DNA of 64,000 nt, taken from Maribacter litopenaei (lineage in GTDB: Bacteria > Bacteroidota > Bacteroidia > Flavobacteriales > Flavobacteriaceae). The position numbers were made by a program, and so were the translations under genes. Location of the stretch: NCBI RefSeq assembly GCF_025244665.1, contig NZ_CP104205.1:2787001-2851000 (forward strand), in the 5' to 3' direction. Of this stretch, positions 21,330 through 35,211 are shown one piece after another; the first letter of the stretch is position 1; each line of letters begins with the position of its first letter. Below the pieces are notes generated by a model that had not been told where the DNA came from, did not search any database, and was given only the letters and a program-made list of their open reading frames with translations.

Positions 21330-22334
21330 TTAAAAATTTACTGGAAGCCCTTCGTTCTTCAACTCCATCGAAACCAATTTACCAGTTGCACCGAGTGTGA
21401 TATAAGCTTTTTTGAAAAAAAATGAAATGCTCGTGGTCAGGAAATCACCAGTGGCAATATGCCCTAAAATTTGTCCTTGGGGAGAGATTATAGTAATCCC
21501 TCCATTTATCAAGGTAGCCACGTAAATATTGCCTTTGATATCAAGCGACAAAGAATCAAACATTTGATTTCCAGGTAAACCAACTATCAATTTTTTGGAT
21601 TCTAGTTTAAGTTTCCCGGTATCCTTTATCTCATAACTATAGAGCCTACCTGTGGTGGTCTCGGCATAGTATAAATACTTTTCGTCGGGCGATAACCCAA
21701 TACCATTAGGAGATTCGAGATTATCGGCCTGCAAACTAATGTAACTTCCATCCGGTTTGGCGTAATAAATGGCCCCATGTTCTTTATATTCTGAAAAATA
21801 CTTTCCTTGATCAGTGAACCACATTCCACCCTTTTTATCGAAAACAATATCGTTTGGAGCGCTTAACCTTCGCCCATTACAGTGGGTGTAAACCGTTTCC
21901 GTTTCTTTGGTCTCCAAATGAACCCTTTGAATAGAACCATGCTTATAATCGTCAGCCGCTTCACCCGGTATCAACATATTTACTCTTTCTATCCATTTTA
22001 AGCCCCCATTATTACATATATAAACCGCTCTGTCCGGTCCTATGGCAGCCCCATTGGGACCTCCGCCGAGCTTGGCAACTTCGGTCACAACTCCATCAGG
22101 AGAAATATTGGTCAAAGTACCACGCGCCATTTCCACCACCAATACACTACCATCGGACAAAGGAATTGGCCCCTCCGGAAACTGTAGTTGACTTGCTATT
22201 TCATGATTGGAAGTGGCTACTTCATTCTCAACATATACGTCGTTTTTTATGCGCTTACATGAGAATATCGAAAGTAAAACAAAAAATATCAAAGTTGAAT
22301 TAATATAGTTCACGATGTGCAGTGGATAGCTCAT
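21330..22334 (-). CDS. SMP-30/gluconolactonase-like beta-propeller lipoprotein
   Basis: The 334-residue protein matches the SMP-30/gluconolactonase/LRE-like family. Its N-terminus has a hydrophobic segment with lipobox IFSC, so it is probably a periplasmic or surface lipoprotein. Family landmarks are FPEGPIPLSDGSVLVVEM (the metal-binding Glu in EGP), GGGPNGAAIGPDRAVYICNNGG, SAPNDIVFDKKGGMWFTDQGKY (Asn ligand), and ESPNGIGLSPDEKYLYYAET. Members hydrolyse sugar lactones; the substrate here is unknown. Placed among DUF1593 genes, it could act on an oxidised form of the same sugar, but that is a guess. The frame is intact. Confidence 0.85.
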   Translation of the reverse strand: MSYPLHIVNYINSTLIFFVLLSIFSCKRIKNDVYVENEVATSNHEIASQLQFPEGPIPLSDGSVLVVEMARGTLTNISPDGVVTEVAKLGGGPNGAAIGPDRAVYICNNGGLKWIERVNMLIPGEAADDYKHGSIQRVHLETKETETVYTHCNGRRLSAPNDIVFDKKGGMWFTDQGKYFSEYKEHGAIYYAKPDGSYISLQADNLESPNGIGLSPDEKYLYYAETTTGRLYSYEIKDTGKLKLESKKLIVGLPGNQMFDSLSLDIKGNIYVATLINGGITIISPQGQILGHIATGDFLTTSISFFFKKAYITLGATGKLVSMELKNEGLPVNF

Positions 22335-22631
22335 ATTTATAAGGTTTTATTCAATTCGTAAGCACCATTTATGATTTAAAATAATTATTATTATTTTCTT
22401 TTATTATCTTTTTTTTGTCTTAATGGAGATTAATTACTAATATTACAAAATTAAAGTAACTTTAATGATACATTTAAAAAATAATACAAAGTTATTTGGG
22501 AATAAGGAAATATTTGGTCGTTATCCTTTTTGACCTTAAAAATACGAGGTGCTTCTTACCTATTCAAAAAGTTGATTTCCTCTAAGAGCATGAAAAATTA
22601 ATCGAAATACTTAATAACGATAGAATACACA

Positions 22632-24250
22632 ATGAGAAAATTAGTTTATTTGATATACACGGTGGTATTGGCCACAATGGTGTCTTGTCAGCCTTCTGAC
22701 TCCACGAATACAAATAAGGAAGGATCCAACGAAACCCTCAAGCCTAGAACCATAGTAACTGCGGATCCTGAATTGGATGATAACAATTCTATGATTCGTT
22801 TTCTTTTGCACGCAACAGATTATCAAATTGATGGGCTTGTCTATACAAGCAGTCGCTTTCACTGGAAGGGAGATGGAAAAGGAACCACCCAATTTATCGA
22901 GGGTAGTGAATATGATCATTTGGGATTAGGTCCTCAGACATCATGGCGGTATACACAGGAAGAACGTTTTATAGATGATATTCTAGATGCCTACGAAAAA
23001 AGCTACAAGAACCTTAAGGTACATGATCCCGAATATCCAACCCCTGAATACCTACGTTCTATAACGGTACAAGGTAATGTTGAGTTTGAAGGGGATTACT
23101 CTTACGATACCGAAGGTTCTAACCTTATTAAAAAGAATATACTGGATGATGGAGCAGGACCTTTATTTCTTCAAGCTTGGGGTGGATCCTCTTCAATTGC
23201 CGCCGCATTAAGGTCTATTGAAGACGATTATAAAAACACACCCAAATGGGATAGTATTTATAAAAAAGTCAGTAAAAAGATTGTGTTAGCACTTTCTGGT
23301 GACCAAGACAATGCCTACAATAAGTATATCGCAGTGAATTGGCCCGATGCCTATGTTGAAAATACTCGTGGGGGTATGGGCGTCTATGACAATAGTGAAT
23401 ATGATTTTTTGACTTCGCCGGAATGGACTGAAAAGAATTTGAAGCTAGGCCCCATAGGGGATTTGGTTAGAACGTGGGGTGACGGGAAACAGATGGTACC
23501 TGGTGATGTTATGGACTATATTGGTATGTATAATGGTCAATCAGTTCAGGAATTGGCCGACATTGGCTATATTGTTTGGAGATCTCCGGAGCCCATTGGA
23601 ACCCTCTACGGTGATGGGGACAGTTTTTGCTTTTATAACCTTATTGATAATGGTCTGCGTGCATGGGAAGATCCCACGTGGGGCGGTTGGACAGGGCGGT
23701 GGGATCCTAAATCCGATACCCCTCGATCAGGTCATCCAGGTTATATGAGTGCAGACATTATGATGCTCCACAATAGGGTCGTAGAAGCAGCTAAATCCGG
23801 AGAATCGGTAAATCTTGCTGCCTTAATGGGGAATCGAATTCCTGAATCGAATACTGAAGCCCAAACATTTCCAAATATGTATCCGAGAAAGGAACTTTTC
23901 TGAAGCCGCAAGAATGAAATGGTCGGTGACCCCAAATTATGAAGATGCCAACCATTACCCAAATATCACAGGTCCTTGAGTCTTAAGGCAAAACCTGGTG
24001 AGCAAGTGATCATTGATGCTAGTGTCACCGATCCTGACGGGGATGAGGTGGATATTAAATGGTGGTATTTTCCCGTGGGAACCTATCAAGGGGATAGTCT
24101 CTCAGTGGATAATCCCAAGAAAACTAAGACTACCTTTACCATACCCCGAATGCCAAGCCTGGTGAAACTATCCACCTTGTTTTACAAGCGGCAGATCAAG
24201 GTGCACCTTCACTGATTAGATATTTACGTACCGTTATAACCATTCAATAA
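22632..24250 (+). CDS. DUF1593/Sde182-like lipoprotein, copy 2 (frameshifted)
   Basis: A long frame of 423 residues is followed by two short frames; breaks near 23900, 23980 and 24150 restore a protein of about 540 residues ending RTVITIQ at 24250. The N-terminus is a lipoprotein signal (VSCQ, Cys19). The nucleoside-hydrolase-like domain has VTADPELDD (Asp45, Asp49, Asp50), the W-K-G-D-G-K-G block after SSRFHW, GNVEFEGDYSYDTEGSNL and LQAWGGSS. The C-terminal Ig-like domain has DPDGDEVDIKWWYFP. It is transcribed with the esterase 17 bases downstream, convergent to the main operon. Confidence 0.85.
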
Positions 24251-24267
24251 TTAAAAATATTTTTAAT

Positions 24268-25461
24268 ATGAAGAAAATAGTTTTTTTGACCCTTTTTGCT
24301 TTAGGTACTTTGTTTGCCAAAGCACAACAGAATTTATTTGGAGCACAGGACATAGAGTCCGCGGTGGTACATCCGGACAATACGGTGACATTCCGTTTCG
24401 TTGCCCCGGATGCAAAAAAAGTGGAAGTAGCTGGAGATTTTGCCGAAAAAGCCGAGGAGAATCCTGTTGGAGGAGTAGTTGGAACTGGACTTCTACCCAT
24501 GACGAAAGACGAAAACGGTGTTTGGACACTGACCACTAAGCCATTGGCATCTGAAATGTATATGTACCTTTTTGTGGTAGATGGGGTTGCCACAGCCGAC
24601 CCAAACAATCCATACGTTTTTCGAGATTTTGCTACCATTAGCAATGTTTTTGTGGTTGGTAATGGGTTAGGTGATAATTATTTGGTAAACGATGTACCTC
24701 ATGGTACGGTTTCTCATCCTTGGTATCCATCAAAAAAGTCGGGCAAAGAGAGAAGATTGACCGTATATACTCCACCAGGTTATGAAAAGGGTAAAGACAA
24801 ATATCCAGTACTTTATTTATTGCATGGCTACGGGGGTGACGAAGGCGAATGGAGTTCATTTGGTAGGGCTACCCAAATTTTGGACAATTTAATTGGTAAA
24901 GGTGAAGCAAAACCCATGATCATGGTCATGCCAAATGGGCATATGGCCATGGAGGCGGCACCCGGTGAGAGCACTATGGGATTCTATAAACCCAGCAGTG
25001 AAAAGGATAGGGCTGATGAACCTGGGGACTTTGAAATTGGCTTTAAAGAGATCATCGATTTTGTTGAAGCTAATTATCGAGTTATTCCTGATAAAGCCCA
25101 TCGAGCCATCGCTGGTTTGTCAATGGGTGGGTTTCACACTGTCCATATATCTCGGATTTATGAGGACACTTTTGATTATATTGGAGTCTTTTCATCCACA
25201 GGAAGTTTAAGACGTGTTTCCGCCGAAGGTATTTATAAAGAATATAAGAAAGGGCTGAAAAAACAAAAGGAAAATGGATTTGAATTATATTGGATAGCCA
25301 TTGGAACCGACGACTTTCTGTTTGATTCGAACATTGATTTTAGAAAAACATTGGATGATGTTGGCTTGGAATACACCTATGTGGAAACCGATGGCGGACA
25401 TGTGTGGAAGGTATGGAGAAAATACCTGACCTGGTTTACCCCAATGTTGTTCAAGCACTGA
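24268..25461 (+). CDS. CE1-like carbohydrate esterase with N-terminal E-set domain, copy A
   Basis: A 397-residue secreted alpha/beta hydrolase. After a signal peptide (ending AKAQ) comes an E-set/CBM48-like domain (about 35-130: VTFRFVAPDAKKVEVAGDF, MYMYLFVVDGVATADPNNPYV), then an esterase domain related to carbohydrate esterase family 1: [17 protein letters not shown], nucleophile Ser285 in GLSMGG, Asp near 348 (IGTDDFL) and His378 (GGHVWKVWR). Relatives include feruloyl and acetyl-xylan esterases. The order (E-set then CE1) is common in Bacteroidota polysaccharide loci. It likely removes an ester group from the target glycan. The frame is intact. Confidence 0.9.
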   Translation: MKKIVFLTLFALGTLFAKAQQNLFGAQDIESAVVHPDNTVTFRFVAPDAKKVEVAGDFAEKAEENPVGGVVGTGLLPMTKDENGVWTLTTKPLASEMYMYLFVVDGVATADPNNPYVFRDFATISNVFVVGNGLGDNYLVNDVPHGTVSHPWYPSKKSGKERRLTVYTPPGYEKGKDKYPVLYLLHGYGGDEGEWSSFGRATQILDNLIGKGEAKPMIMVMPNGHMAMEAAPGESTMGFYKPSSEKDRADEPGDFEIGFKEIIDFVEANYRVIPDKAHRAIAGLSMGGFHTVHISRIYEDTFDYIGVFSSTGSLRRVSAEGIYKEYKKGLKKQKENGFELYWIAIGTDDFLFDSNIDFRKTLDDVGLEYTYVETDGGHVWKVWRKYLTWFTPMLFKH

Positions 25462-25478
25462 CATCTTTCTCATATAAT

Positions 25479-25521
25479 AAAGGCTATCCGAAAGAACAAT
25501 TCTTTTTGATAGCCTTTTTTT
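25479..25521 (+). terminator. Intrinsic terminator between convergent operons
   Basis: The stem AAAGGCTATC / GATAGCCTTT with a 19-base loop is followed by T residues on the plus strand. It closes the copy 2 DUF1593-esterase transcript and lies 50 bases from the end of the opposing operon, which it may also help terminate. Confidence 0.8.
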
Positions 25522-25571
25522 ATTCTAACGTATTTCGAAGTGGAATTTTACCAAGTAAATTTGACTGACCT

Positions 25572-27065
25572 TTATTTGATGGTGATTATTACCCGTTGAT
25601 ACCTGGTCAAAGATGGGAATCCAGCATCACTACCCTCAACAATTACATGGTATTCTTCACCAGTTTTAGCAGTTTTTGGCAATTGTACTGTGGTAACCCC
25701 TTCTTTGGTTTCTACAGTGGCAGCGCCATCTCCGGCTTCGGCATAAGGCCAAATGTTGAACCAAACTCCATGACCATCAGGATCGGTAAATGTAGGATTC
25801 AAGGTTACTTCTTCTCCAGCAGCCGCTATAATCGAAGTTCCTTCAGTTACATTGATTACCGGGGCATGGTTGGCCTCTTCGAATGACTTTACGGCCCAAT
25901 CGGCTCGTGCAGCAAAATCCAATTGCATGGCCTTGATCCATCGGGTCTGTGGATAGCTGGTATCCATCTCACCTGTTTCTGGATTTAAGTCAGATGCGGC
26001 CTCCCCATCTTCATATCGGTACGGATTTTCGGCTGATTGCTCAAAACGGCCACTCCACCCGCCGCGAGAAGGATCCTCGTAATTGACCAACCCAACATTG
26101 ACCAAATGCAAAAAAGCTGGGGAATCACCTTCGGAAATGAAATCATATTTTGAAAAACTGCCCCGTTCCGTATTTACGATTTTTGAAATATCACCCTCAA
26201 AATGGTTGGGGTCGCCTTCCTGTTTCTGTCCGTCGCCATAGGAGTAGTATTTTTCAAAAAGCGATTCGTGGTCATTGATGATATTCGGGCCCATAAAACT
26301 ACCCTCTAAATAGGGTTGCTGACTTTTGGGCACAACCCTTTTCCAAGGATAGGCAAAGCACCAAAACTGATTGGCATTATAAAAAACCCGTATCTCCGGC
26401 CAATTGGGATCTATGTATTTTTTGTAGGTCGCATCTTGGTCCATGATTGTATAAATAATGGCCTTTTTAGAAACTTTTGCCTTGATTTCCTTCCAATTGC
26501 GTTTTTTGGAATAATCTTCTTCAATTGACTTTAGAGCGCGGGCAATCGTATTGGTGCCACCCCAAGCCTGAAGAAAGATTTCACGCGGATCATCGTCCAA
26601 TAATTTTTGGGCGATCCATTCCGATCCATTGGTTCGTGTAGCCATTTCGCCCTCAAAATCGATATTGCCCACTTTTACCAGTTGCAACAATGCCTCAGCG
26701 GAGGGATAGCGCTCATCGTGCAACATCAGTTTGGGGTGAATTTTGGCATATTCCGCCAACAATTCTTGGATCCAATTGGTTCCCGGCCACCGTAAATCCG
26801 TAACGTTTTCCCCATAGATCCTACGGGTCATTTCCATTTCAGAGGTAAACGGTGTTCCTTTACCATCTCCTTTCCAATGCCACATGGAGCTGGAATATAC
26901 CAATCCTTCCGTATCAAATTCATTGGAATACATGAGGTAACGAATAAAGGTATCCACATCATCAATTTCGCCATCGGTGGTAACAATGGTTCGCTTGGGT
27001 TGGTCCTGTGCCGTGATTTGTGCAACCGCAAAGGTGAAAAGGAGCAATAGTATCCAGTTTTTCAT
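25572..27065 (-). CDS. DUF1593/Sde182-like secreted protein, copy 3
   Basis: This is the only copy of the five with an unbroken frame (497 residues). The signal peptide ends ITAQ. The nucleoside-hydrolase-like domain has VTTDGEIDD (Asp31, Asp35, Asp36), MWHWKGDGKGTPF, GNIDFEGEMATRTNGSEW and LQAWGGTNTIARAL. The C-terminal part has NHAPVINV, TDPDGHGVWFNIWPYAEAG and a final [12 protein letters not shown]. It is closest in style to copies 1 and 2. It is the last gene of the 13-gene minus-strand operon, 11 bases after an esterase gene, mirroring the DUF1593-esterase pair on the other strand. Confidence 0.9.
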   Translation of the reverse strand: MKNWILLLLFTFAVAQITAQDQPKRTIVTTDGEIDDVDTFIRYLMYSNEFDTEGLVYSSSMWHWKGDGKGTPFTSEMEMTRRIYGENVTDLRWPGTNWIQELLAEYAKIHPKLMLHDERYPSAEALLQLVKVGNIDFEGEMATRTNGSEWIAQKLLDDDPREIFLQAWGGTNTIARALKSIEEDYSKKRNWKEIKAKVSKKAIIYTIMDQDATYKKYIDPNWPEIRVFYNANQFWCFAYPWKRVVPKSQQPYLEGSFMGPNIINDHESLFEKYYSYGDGQKQEGDPNHFEGDISKIVNTERGSFSKYDFISEGDSPAFLHLVNVGLVNYEDPSRGGWSGRFEQSAENPYRYEDGEAASDLNPETGEMDTSYPQTRWIKAMQLDFAARADWAVKSFEEANHAPVINVTEGTSIIAAAGEEVTLNPTFTDPDGHGVWFNIWPYAEAGDGAATVETKEGVTTVQLPKTAKTGEEYHVIVEGSDAGFPSLTRYQRVIITIK

Positions 27066-27076
27066 TTTCTTGATTT

Positions 27077-29717
<2,641 letters not shown>

Positions 29718-29719
29718 AA

Positions 29720-30688
29720 TTATTCCTTGTTAGTTTTGTCCATTATTACCGCCAATAAAATAACTGCTCCTTTGACCACCTGTTGCCAAAAGGGACTTAC
29801 GTTCAATAGAACCAGGCCATTGTTCAGTACACCAATTATCAAAGCGCCCAAAACGGTACCCAAAATAGTTCCCTTACCACCGCTTAATGACGTCCCGCCA
29901 ATGACCACTGCCGCTATGGCATCCAGTTCATAACTCAATCCGGCATTGGGTTGTGCACTATCCAATCTTGATGTCAGCATAAGCCCACCTATCGCTGCCG
30001 TTATACCGGAAATTGTGTAGACGATAATTTTTACGCGTTTGGTATTGATACCGGATAAAAGGGCAGCATTCTCATTACCCCCGATAGCGTAGATATAGCG
30101 TCCCGCAGCTGTTTTATTCGTCATAAATACGGCCAACAGTACCACTACCAAGGTTATCCACACGGGAAAGGGCACCCCAAGGAACCAACCTGTTCCTATA
30201 AATCCAAAACTCTCACTCAAACCATTTATTGGAAAACCACCGGTATACAACATCGTGAATCCTCTTGCCATGGTCAACATGGCTAGGGTCACAACGAAGG
30301 CGGGTGCCTTGAATTTTGTAATGGCAAACCCATTGAACCATCCTAATATGCCACCTACCAAGATGGCCGCCAAAATACCTCCTAAAAGTGTAAAACCTAT
30401 ATTAATGCCTTCAGAGGGAATATCGATACCAAATTTTAAAAGTCCAGCTCCAACGGCACCGGCAAAAGCCAAAATGGAACCCACTGACAGGTCGATACCT
30501 TTGGTTAAAATAACCAAGGTCATGCCCACTGAAATACATATATTAATAGATATTTGACGTAAAATATTCCAGCCATTATCGACTGTCAAAAAATTCTCTG
30601 ACAGTAAACTTATAGCAATACACATTATGAAAAGTGCTATAAGGGGTTGGAATTTGGTTAACCTTTCTTTCGTTATCGTTGCTATCAT
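29720..30688 (-). CDS. Ribose-type sugar ABC transporter permease (RbsC-like)
   Basis: A 322-residue integral membrane protein with eight or more hydrophobic segments and the family landmarks LTKGIDLSVGSILAFAGAVGAGL, GFAITKFKAPAFVVTLAMLTMARG, YAIGGNENAALLSGI and AIAAVVIGGTSLSGGKGTILG. This is the monosaccharide-specific CUT2 type (RbsC/XylH/AraH). Its start codon overlaps the stop of the ATPase gene, and it is followed within 2 bases by the kinase, so the transporter and kinase are one transcription unit. CUT2 importers are uncommon in Bacteroidota. Confidence 0.93.
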   Translation of the reverse strand: MIATITKERLTKFQPLIALFIMCIAISLLSENFLTVDNGWNILRQISINICISVGMTLVILTKGIDLSVGSILAFAGAVGAGLLKFGIDIPSEGINIGFTLLGGILAAILVGGILGWFNGFAITKFKAPAFVVTLAMLTMARGFTMLYTGGFPINGLSESFGFIGTGWFLGVPFPVWITLVVVLLAVFMTNKTAAGRYIYAIGGNENAALLSGINTKRVKIIVYTISGITAAIGGLMLTSRLDSAQPNAGLSYELDAIAAVVIGGTSLSGGKGTILGTVLGALIIGVLNNGLVLLNVSPFWQQVVKGAVILLAVIMDKTNKE

Positions 30689-32177
30689 TAGACTATTGCT
30701 GCTTTAAGTATATTTTGTTCGTTAGCTTCGTTAATTGAAAACTCCCCTGTTAGGTGTCCCGAACTGAGTACCAAGATCCGATGACTGACCGCAAGAATTT
30801 CCGGTAACTCTGAGGATACCATAATAACACTCATCCCTTGAGAAGCTAACTGGTTTATTAATTTGTGGATTTCACTCTTGGCATTGACATCAATTCCCCT
30901 TGTGGGTTCATCCAAAATCAAGATTTTTGGATTCGTCGCCAACCATTTGCCCAAAATAACCTTCTGCTGGTTTCCGCCGCTCAAGTTCTTAATGAGCTGT
31001 AAATCGGAATCTGTTTTTATTCTGAGCCCTTCAATATATTTTTTTGCCAAAGCCCTCTCCTTTTTTTTAACTATGACTCCCCTTTTCGACATCGAATTTA
31101 CGGTGGTCAGTCCAATATTTTTTCTGACATCCGCGACCTGGAATGATACCATCACGCTTTCTATTCTCCGTGACCAAAGCCATGCCCGCCTTTATTGAAT
31201 CTAGGGGGGACTTCAATTTCAAAGGTTTTCCATCAATTTTCACCTCCCCGGAAACGTCTTTAGGGTGTAGTCCAAAAATTGTTTCCAAAAGTTCGATCCT
31301 TCCTGCGCCCATTAAGCCAAACACCCCGAGTACCTCTCCTTTTTTTAAATGAAAAGAAATACCTGTAGAATTTTCAAATTCCGGTATTTTCAACCCGTCT
31401 ACCTCCAACACCTTTTCATGATTGTTCTCTCGGTACATCTTCATTATGCCGATGCAACTTAACTTCCCGGCCCGCCATCATTTTAATTAAGTCGTCCTCC
31501 TTCACCCCTTGAATTGGGCCCGCCCCTATAAATTGTCCATCTCGTAATACCACATAATCATCGCACATGGTAAATATTTCATTCATTTTGTGCGAGATGT
31601 ATGCAATTGCCTTCCCTTCTTTTGTAAGCTCTTTGATAATATTGAACAAAATTTCAGCTTCCGAATCCGATACCGCCGAGGTGGGTTCATCCATGATCAA
31701 GACTTTCGTATCAAGCAGTAATGCCTTAGCAATTTCCAACAGTTGTTGTTCCCCTACCTTAAGGTCCTTTACCTTTGTATTGGGATCGACTCTCAATTGC
31801 ACCTTTTCCAAAAGAACCTTTGCTCTACGTTGCATTTCCCTCTCATCCAAAAAACCCAGTAGCGTTTTTATTTCCCTCCCGAGAAAAATGTTCTCTACGA
31901 CAGTTAGTTGGGGCAATAAGTTGAGTTCTTGGTGAATGATCGAAATTCCTGCATCCTGGGCATCTCTAGTATTTTTGAAAACTACTTTTTCACCGTCCAT
32001 ATACAAATCACCTTCATAGTCGAGATGCACCCCGCTCAAAATCTTCATTAAAGTCGATTTGCCCGCACCGTTCTCCCCTATTATACTGGTGACCTTGCCA
32101 GCCTTTAAGTGCAATTGCACGTCCTTTAATGCAGTAACACCTGCGAAACGCTTGGTTATATTCTTGGCCTCCAGCAT
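30688..32177 (-). CDS. Ribose-type sugar ABC transporter ATPase, two nucleotide-binding domains (two frameshifts)
   Basis: Three overlapping frames (breaks near 31430 and 31140) form an RbsA-like protein of about 496 residues with two ATPase domains. Domain 1 has Walker [10 protein letters not shown] (34-42), signature [14 protein letters not shown] and Walker [14 protein letters not shown]. Domain 2 has the usual degenerate Walker A ([12 protein letters not shown]), signature [15 protein letters not shown] and Walker [14 protein letters not shown]. It energises uptake through the RbsC-like permease. The start codon overlaps the DUF2291 stop codon (TAATG). Confidence 0.92.
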
Positions 32178-32788
32178 TATTGTATTCGGATTTGTATAGG
32201 TTGTATTTCAATTTGGGAGAAAGAGGGAAACTTTTTATTCATTTCCACGGCTCCAATTATAACCACCGAGTCACCTAATTTTACGGTTTCTAGGAATGGG
32301 GGTATCATCTCGTTTCTGACAATTTCATTTAAGGCAGCGGCAAGGGCGTTTAAATCCGAAGTATTCGGAACTCCTTATTATCTATCAACCCTGAAGCATC
32401 GCGAATAGCATTGCCATAGATAAATTCGGTTTGGAGATGCGCATCGATATTGTTTCTGTCCACCAACAGGACTTCATTTTCATTTATCTCGCTAACGATC
32501 CCTGAAGTGCTAATTAGAAAATAACCCACGTCCCCCAAAGCGATTGCGTTCGACCATTTCTGAAAGGCCGTATCACTATCTATTTTCAATTGTGCCACAA
32601 GTTCGTTCAACGGAATGGCATTATCGTAGTTGTTTGGTAAAACGGATTTTAACAAATTTTCAGCGTACTCTTCAGCATCGAAGGTGGTCTGTTCCCCTAA
32701 AGGGTCTCCAATAGGACGAATAGTAATGGAAAAGTATCCCAACAATAGGACTAGGAAAACCCGTGAAAATATATTTTGTAAATTTCAT
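32177..32788 (-). CDS. DUF2291 family membrane/lipoprotein of sugar ABC cassettes (two frameshifts)
   Basis: One long frame (about 130 residues) plus flanking pieces in other frames give a protein of about 203 residues from ATG at 32786-32788. The N-terminus (MKFTKYIFT, then RVFLVLLLGYFSITI after a break near 32765) is a membrane anchor. The middle reads TTFDAEEYAENLLKSVLP and GDVGYFLISTSGIVSEIN, and after a second break near 32360 the end is LAAALNEIVRNEMIPPFLETVKLGDSVVIIGAVE in pieces. This fits DUF2291 proteins, which are of unknown function but recur between the binding protein and ATPase genes of ribose-type importers, exactly as here. Confidence 0.75.
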
Positions 32789-32812
32789 CGGTATAAATTA
32801 AATGAAGTTTCT

Positions 32813-33757
32813 TTATTCACCGTAGGCCGCATAATTACTGACATTTTTAGCTGTAACAAGCTCGACGGCAACCGGTATTTTTTGAGCAAAATCACGTTTT
32901 CCCTTAATATATTGATCGGCAAATATAGCGGCACGTTCCGCCATAACCTTTGGAAATTGCATTCCTGTTGCCGCTATTTTTCCTTCCTGAATGGCATCAA
33001 CCACATCATCAGCTCCATCAAATCCAAAGACTTTCACCGAATCAGCCATTCCAGCCCCTACCAAAGCTTGATATGCTCCCATCGCCATGGAGTCATTTCC
33101 ACAAAATACGGCTTGAATATCCGGGTTTGCCTGGATAATACTTTCCATCACTTCCAATGCCTTGCTACGATCAAAATCCGCATTTTGTTGCGCTACCATT
33201 TTTAACCCTGGATAATTGTCCACTACGGAATGAAACCCATTGGAACGGGCCCAAGTGTTATTATCACCAACAAGGCCCAACAGTTCGACATAATTCCCTT
33301 TTTTATTTAGCTGCTTTGCAAAATAGGCCCCTATGGACACACTACCTGAATAGCTATCCGATAATATTTGTGAGGTCGCCGCATCCGATGAGTTAATTTC
33401 CCTATCCATACAAAAAACGGGTATGCCCGCATTTTTAGCTCTTTTTACATTGACGATACTTCCATCTGCATCCGTTGGATTAAACAGTATGGCATCAAAA
33501 CCGGAAACAATGGCATTATCGAAATGGTCTGCCTCCAAGGCAGTATTGTTCTGAGAATCGAATATTTTTGTTTCATAACCCAATTCCTGGGCTTTTGAAG
33601 CGGCCTCCTCCCCCAAAAAAACGAACCATGGATTATTCAAGGTCGAAATGATGACCGCTATTTTCTTTTTACTATTTTCCTGGGTTTTCTCTGAACGGTT
33701 ACACGCCACTAATACTAGAATGCAAAAACTAGCAAAGAATAAGTTCTTCATACGCAT
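32813..33757 (-). CDS. Sugar ABC transporter substrate-binding lipoprotein (RbsB-like)
   Basis: An intact 314-residue periplasmic-binding protein of the ribose/pentose family (peripla_BP_4 type). The lipobox LVAC puts the anchor Cys at residue 19. Key stretches are [85 protein letters not shown] and [11 protein letters not shown]; the aromatic and charged residues at these places line the sugar site in RbsB. It lies 1 base after a DUF1593 gene, so the importer is co-expressed with these secreted proteins. Confidence 0.93.
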   Translation of the reverse strand: MRMKNLFFASFCILVLVACNRSEKTQENSKKKIAVIISTLNNPWFVFLGEEAASKAQELGYETKIFDSQNNTALEADHFDNAIVSGFDAILFNPTDADGSIVNVKRAKNAGIPVFCMDREINSSDAATSQILSDSYSGSVSIGAYFAKQLNKKGNYVELLGLVGDNNTWARSNGFHSVVDNYPGLKMVAQQNADFDRSKALEVMESIIQANPDIQAVFCGNDSMAMGAYQALVGAGMADSVKVFGFDGADDVVDAIQEGKIAATGMQFPKVMAERAAIFADQYIKGKRDFAQKIPVAVELVTAKNVSNYAAYGE

Positions 33758-33758
33758 A

Positions 33759-35204
33759 TTATTCTGGAATTACATTAACGATCACTCTTTGATATCTTGT
33801 TAAACTGGGGCTGCCAGTATCGGTTACTTGAAGTATTACATGTATGGTTTCAACCTTATCAGTAGCGGGAGCCTCAAAACTTACCGAATGGGTATCCGCA
33901 TTTTGTAACTCTATTACACCTCGACGACCTACATTCATCGTTCCTACCTCATTATAAACAAACCACTTGTAGGTTAAAACATCGCCATCAGGGTCGGTAG
34001 AAGCTTGTCCGCTTAAAGTAACGGTTTCTCCGGAATGAACTAATATTTCATTTTCATGATTCAATTTAGCTACAGGGGGATGATTAGCATCTTCATATTT
34101 GGGGGAATTGCTCCAATCGATACGAGCGGCAAAATCGTGTTGATAGGCTTCTCTCCACCGCCATATAGTAGCGTGATTGCTGGTATGATAGGATTGTGTT
34201 TGTTCGCTATACACTTCATCAACCGTATTGGTTCATATAGGTCTGCTCTCCTCCTGATACATATACTTTTTATATGGAGGAATGTATAGCTCGTACCTAC
34301 CACCCCAGCTGCCGTAGTTTGGATGTTCCGGATGGCTTAATCCATTATTGACCAAACCAAGAAAGGAAGGGGTATCGCCTTCCATAAGGTATTCGGTATG
34401 AGGATGTTCAGCACCTAAGGGGCCGTGGTTTTTACGTATATGTTTATCTAACCAAGGATTGTCTACAATTGAAAAATCAGGACCATTGAATCGTCCATGG
34501 AATTTATCCCCGGAAATACCGGACTATGTTGCATAATGATATTGTCCGCCACCATTTTCTTCGAATCCTGGACTCACAATGTAGAAGATACCGGGAAAAT
34601 TCTTTCTAATCCATGGCCCTGAATCGTCTTGGTCCGAGATGGTATATACTCTTATTTTTTTAATGATACCAGCTAACTCATTAGCTGTTTTGGTTCGCTG
34701 CATTTTCCAAAGTGCCTGTGCCAAAACATTGGCCCCGCCCCAAGCTTGGATATAAACCGGACGGTCATCTTCACTTTCGAGCACTTTTATCAACCACTCC
34801 GAACCTTCCGAATCTTGTCCTTCACCTACTCCTTCCATACCAAACTTTGGAATTCCAATTTTCACAACACTTCTTAGATAGTCGTAGGTAGGGTAACCAC
34901 TTTCATGAATCTCGAGATTTTCTCTGACCTTGGCGTATGCGTCGATAATTTCATGAATACGCCACTCCGCCGTTTTATCCCGTTGCCAGCACGAGGTTGT
35001 CGCTACGATACCTTCAACATCCCACATATTACTATAGGTTAAAAATCGTACCAAGGATTGGGCATCGTCGGGTTCGTTTTCAATGTCGGTTAGCACGAAT
35101 ACCCTAGGTTTCTCACTAAAGTATTGGGCTTCCGTAAAATCATTCGATAGTAAGCACAGGAGTGAAATTATTAGGGTTCTACCTTGATTTATCCTTCGGG
35201 ACAT
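33759..35204 (-). CDS. DUF1593/Sde182-like secreted protein, copy 4 (frameshifted)
   Basis: Frames broken near 34520 and 34230 rebuild about 481 residues. After a signal peptide (ending FTEAQ) the nucleoside-hydrolase-like domain carries the classical family motif [19 protein letters not shown] (Asp40, Glu42, Asp46, Asp47), then [29 protein letters not shown] and [16 protein letters not shown]. The C-terminal half has the [25 protein letters not shown] block, an FAARIDWS stretch and the Ig-like end [21 protein letters not shown] and [14 protein letters not shown]. Copies 4 and 5 form a tandem pair of this classical subtype. Confidence 0.85.
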
Positions 35205-35211
35205 ACTAGGG

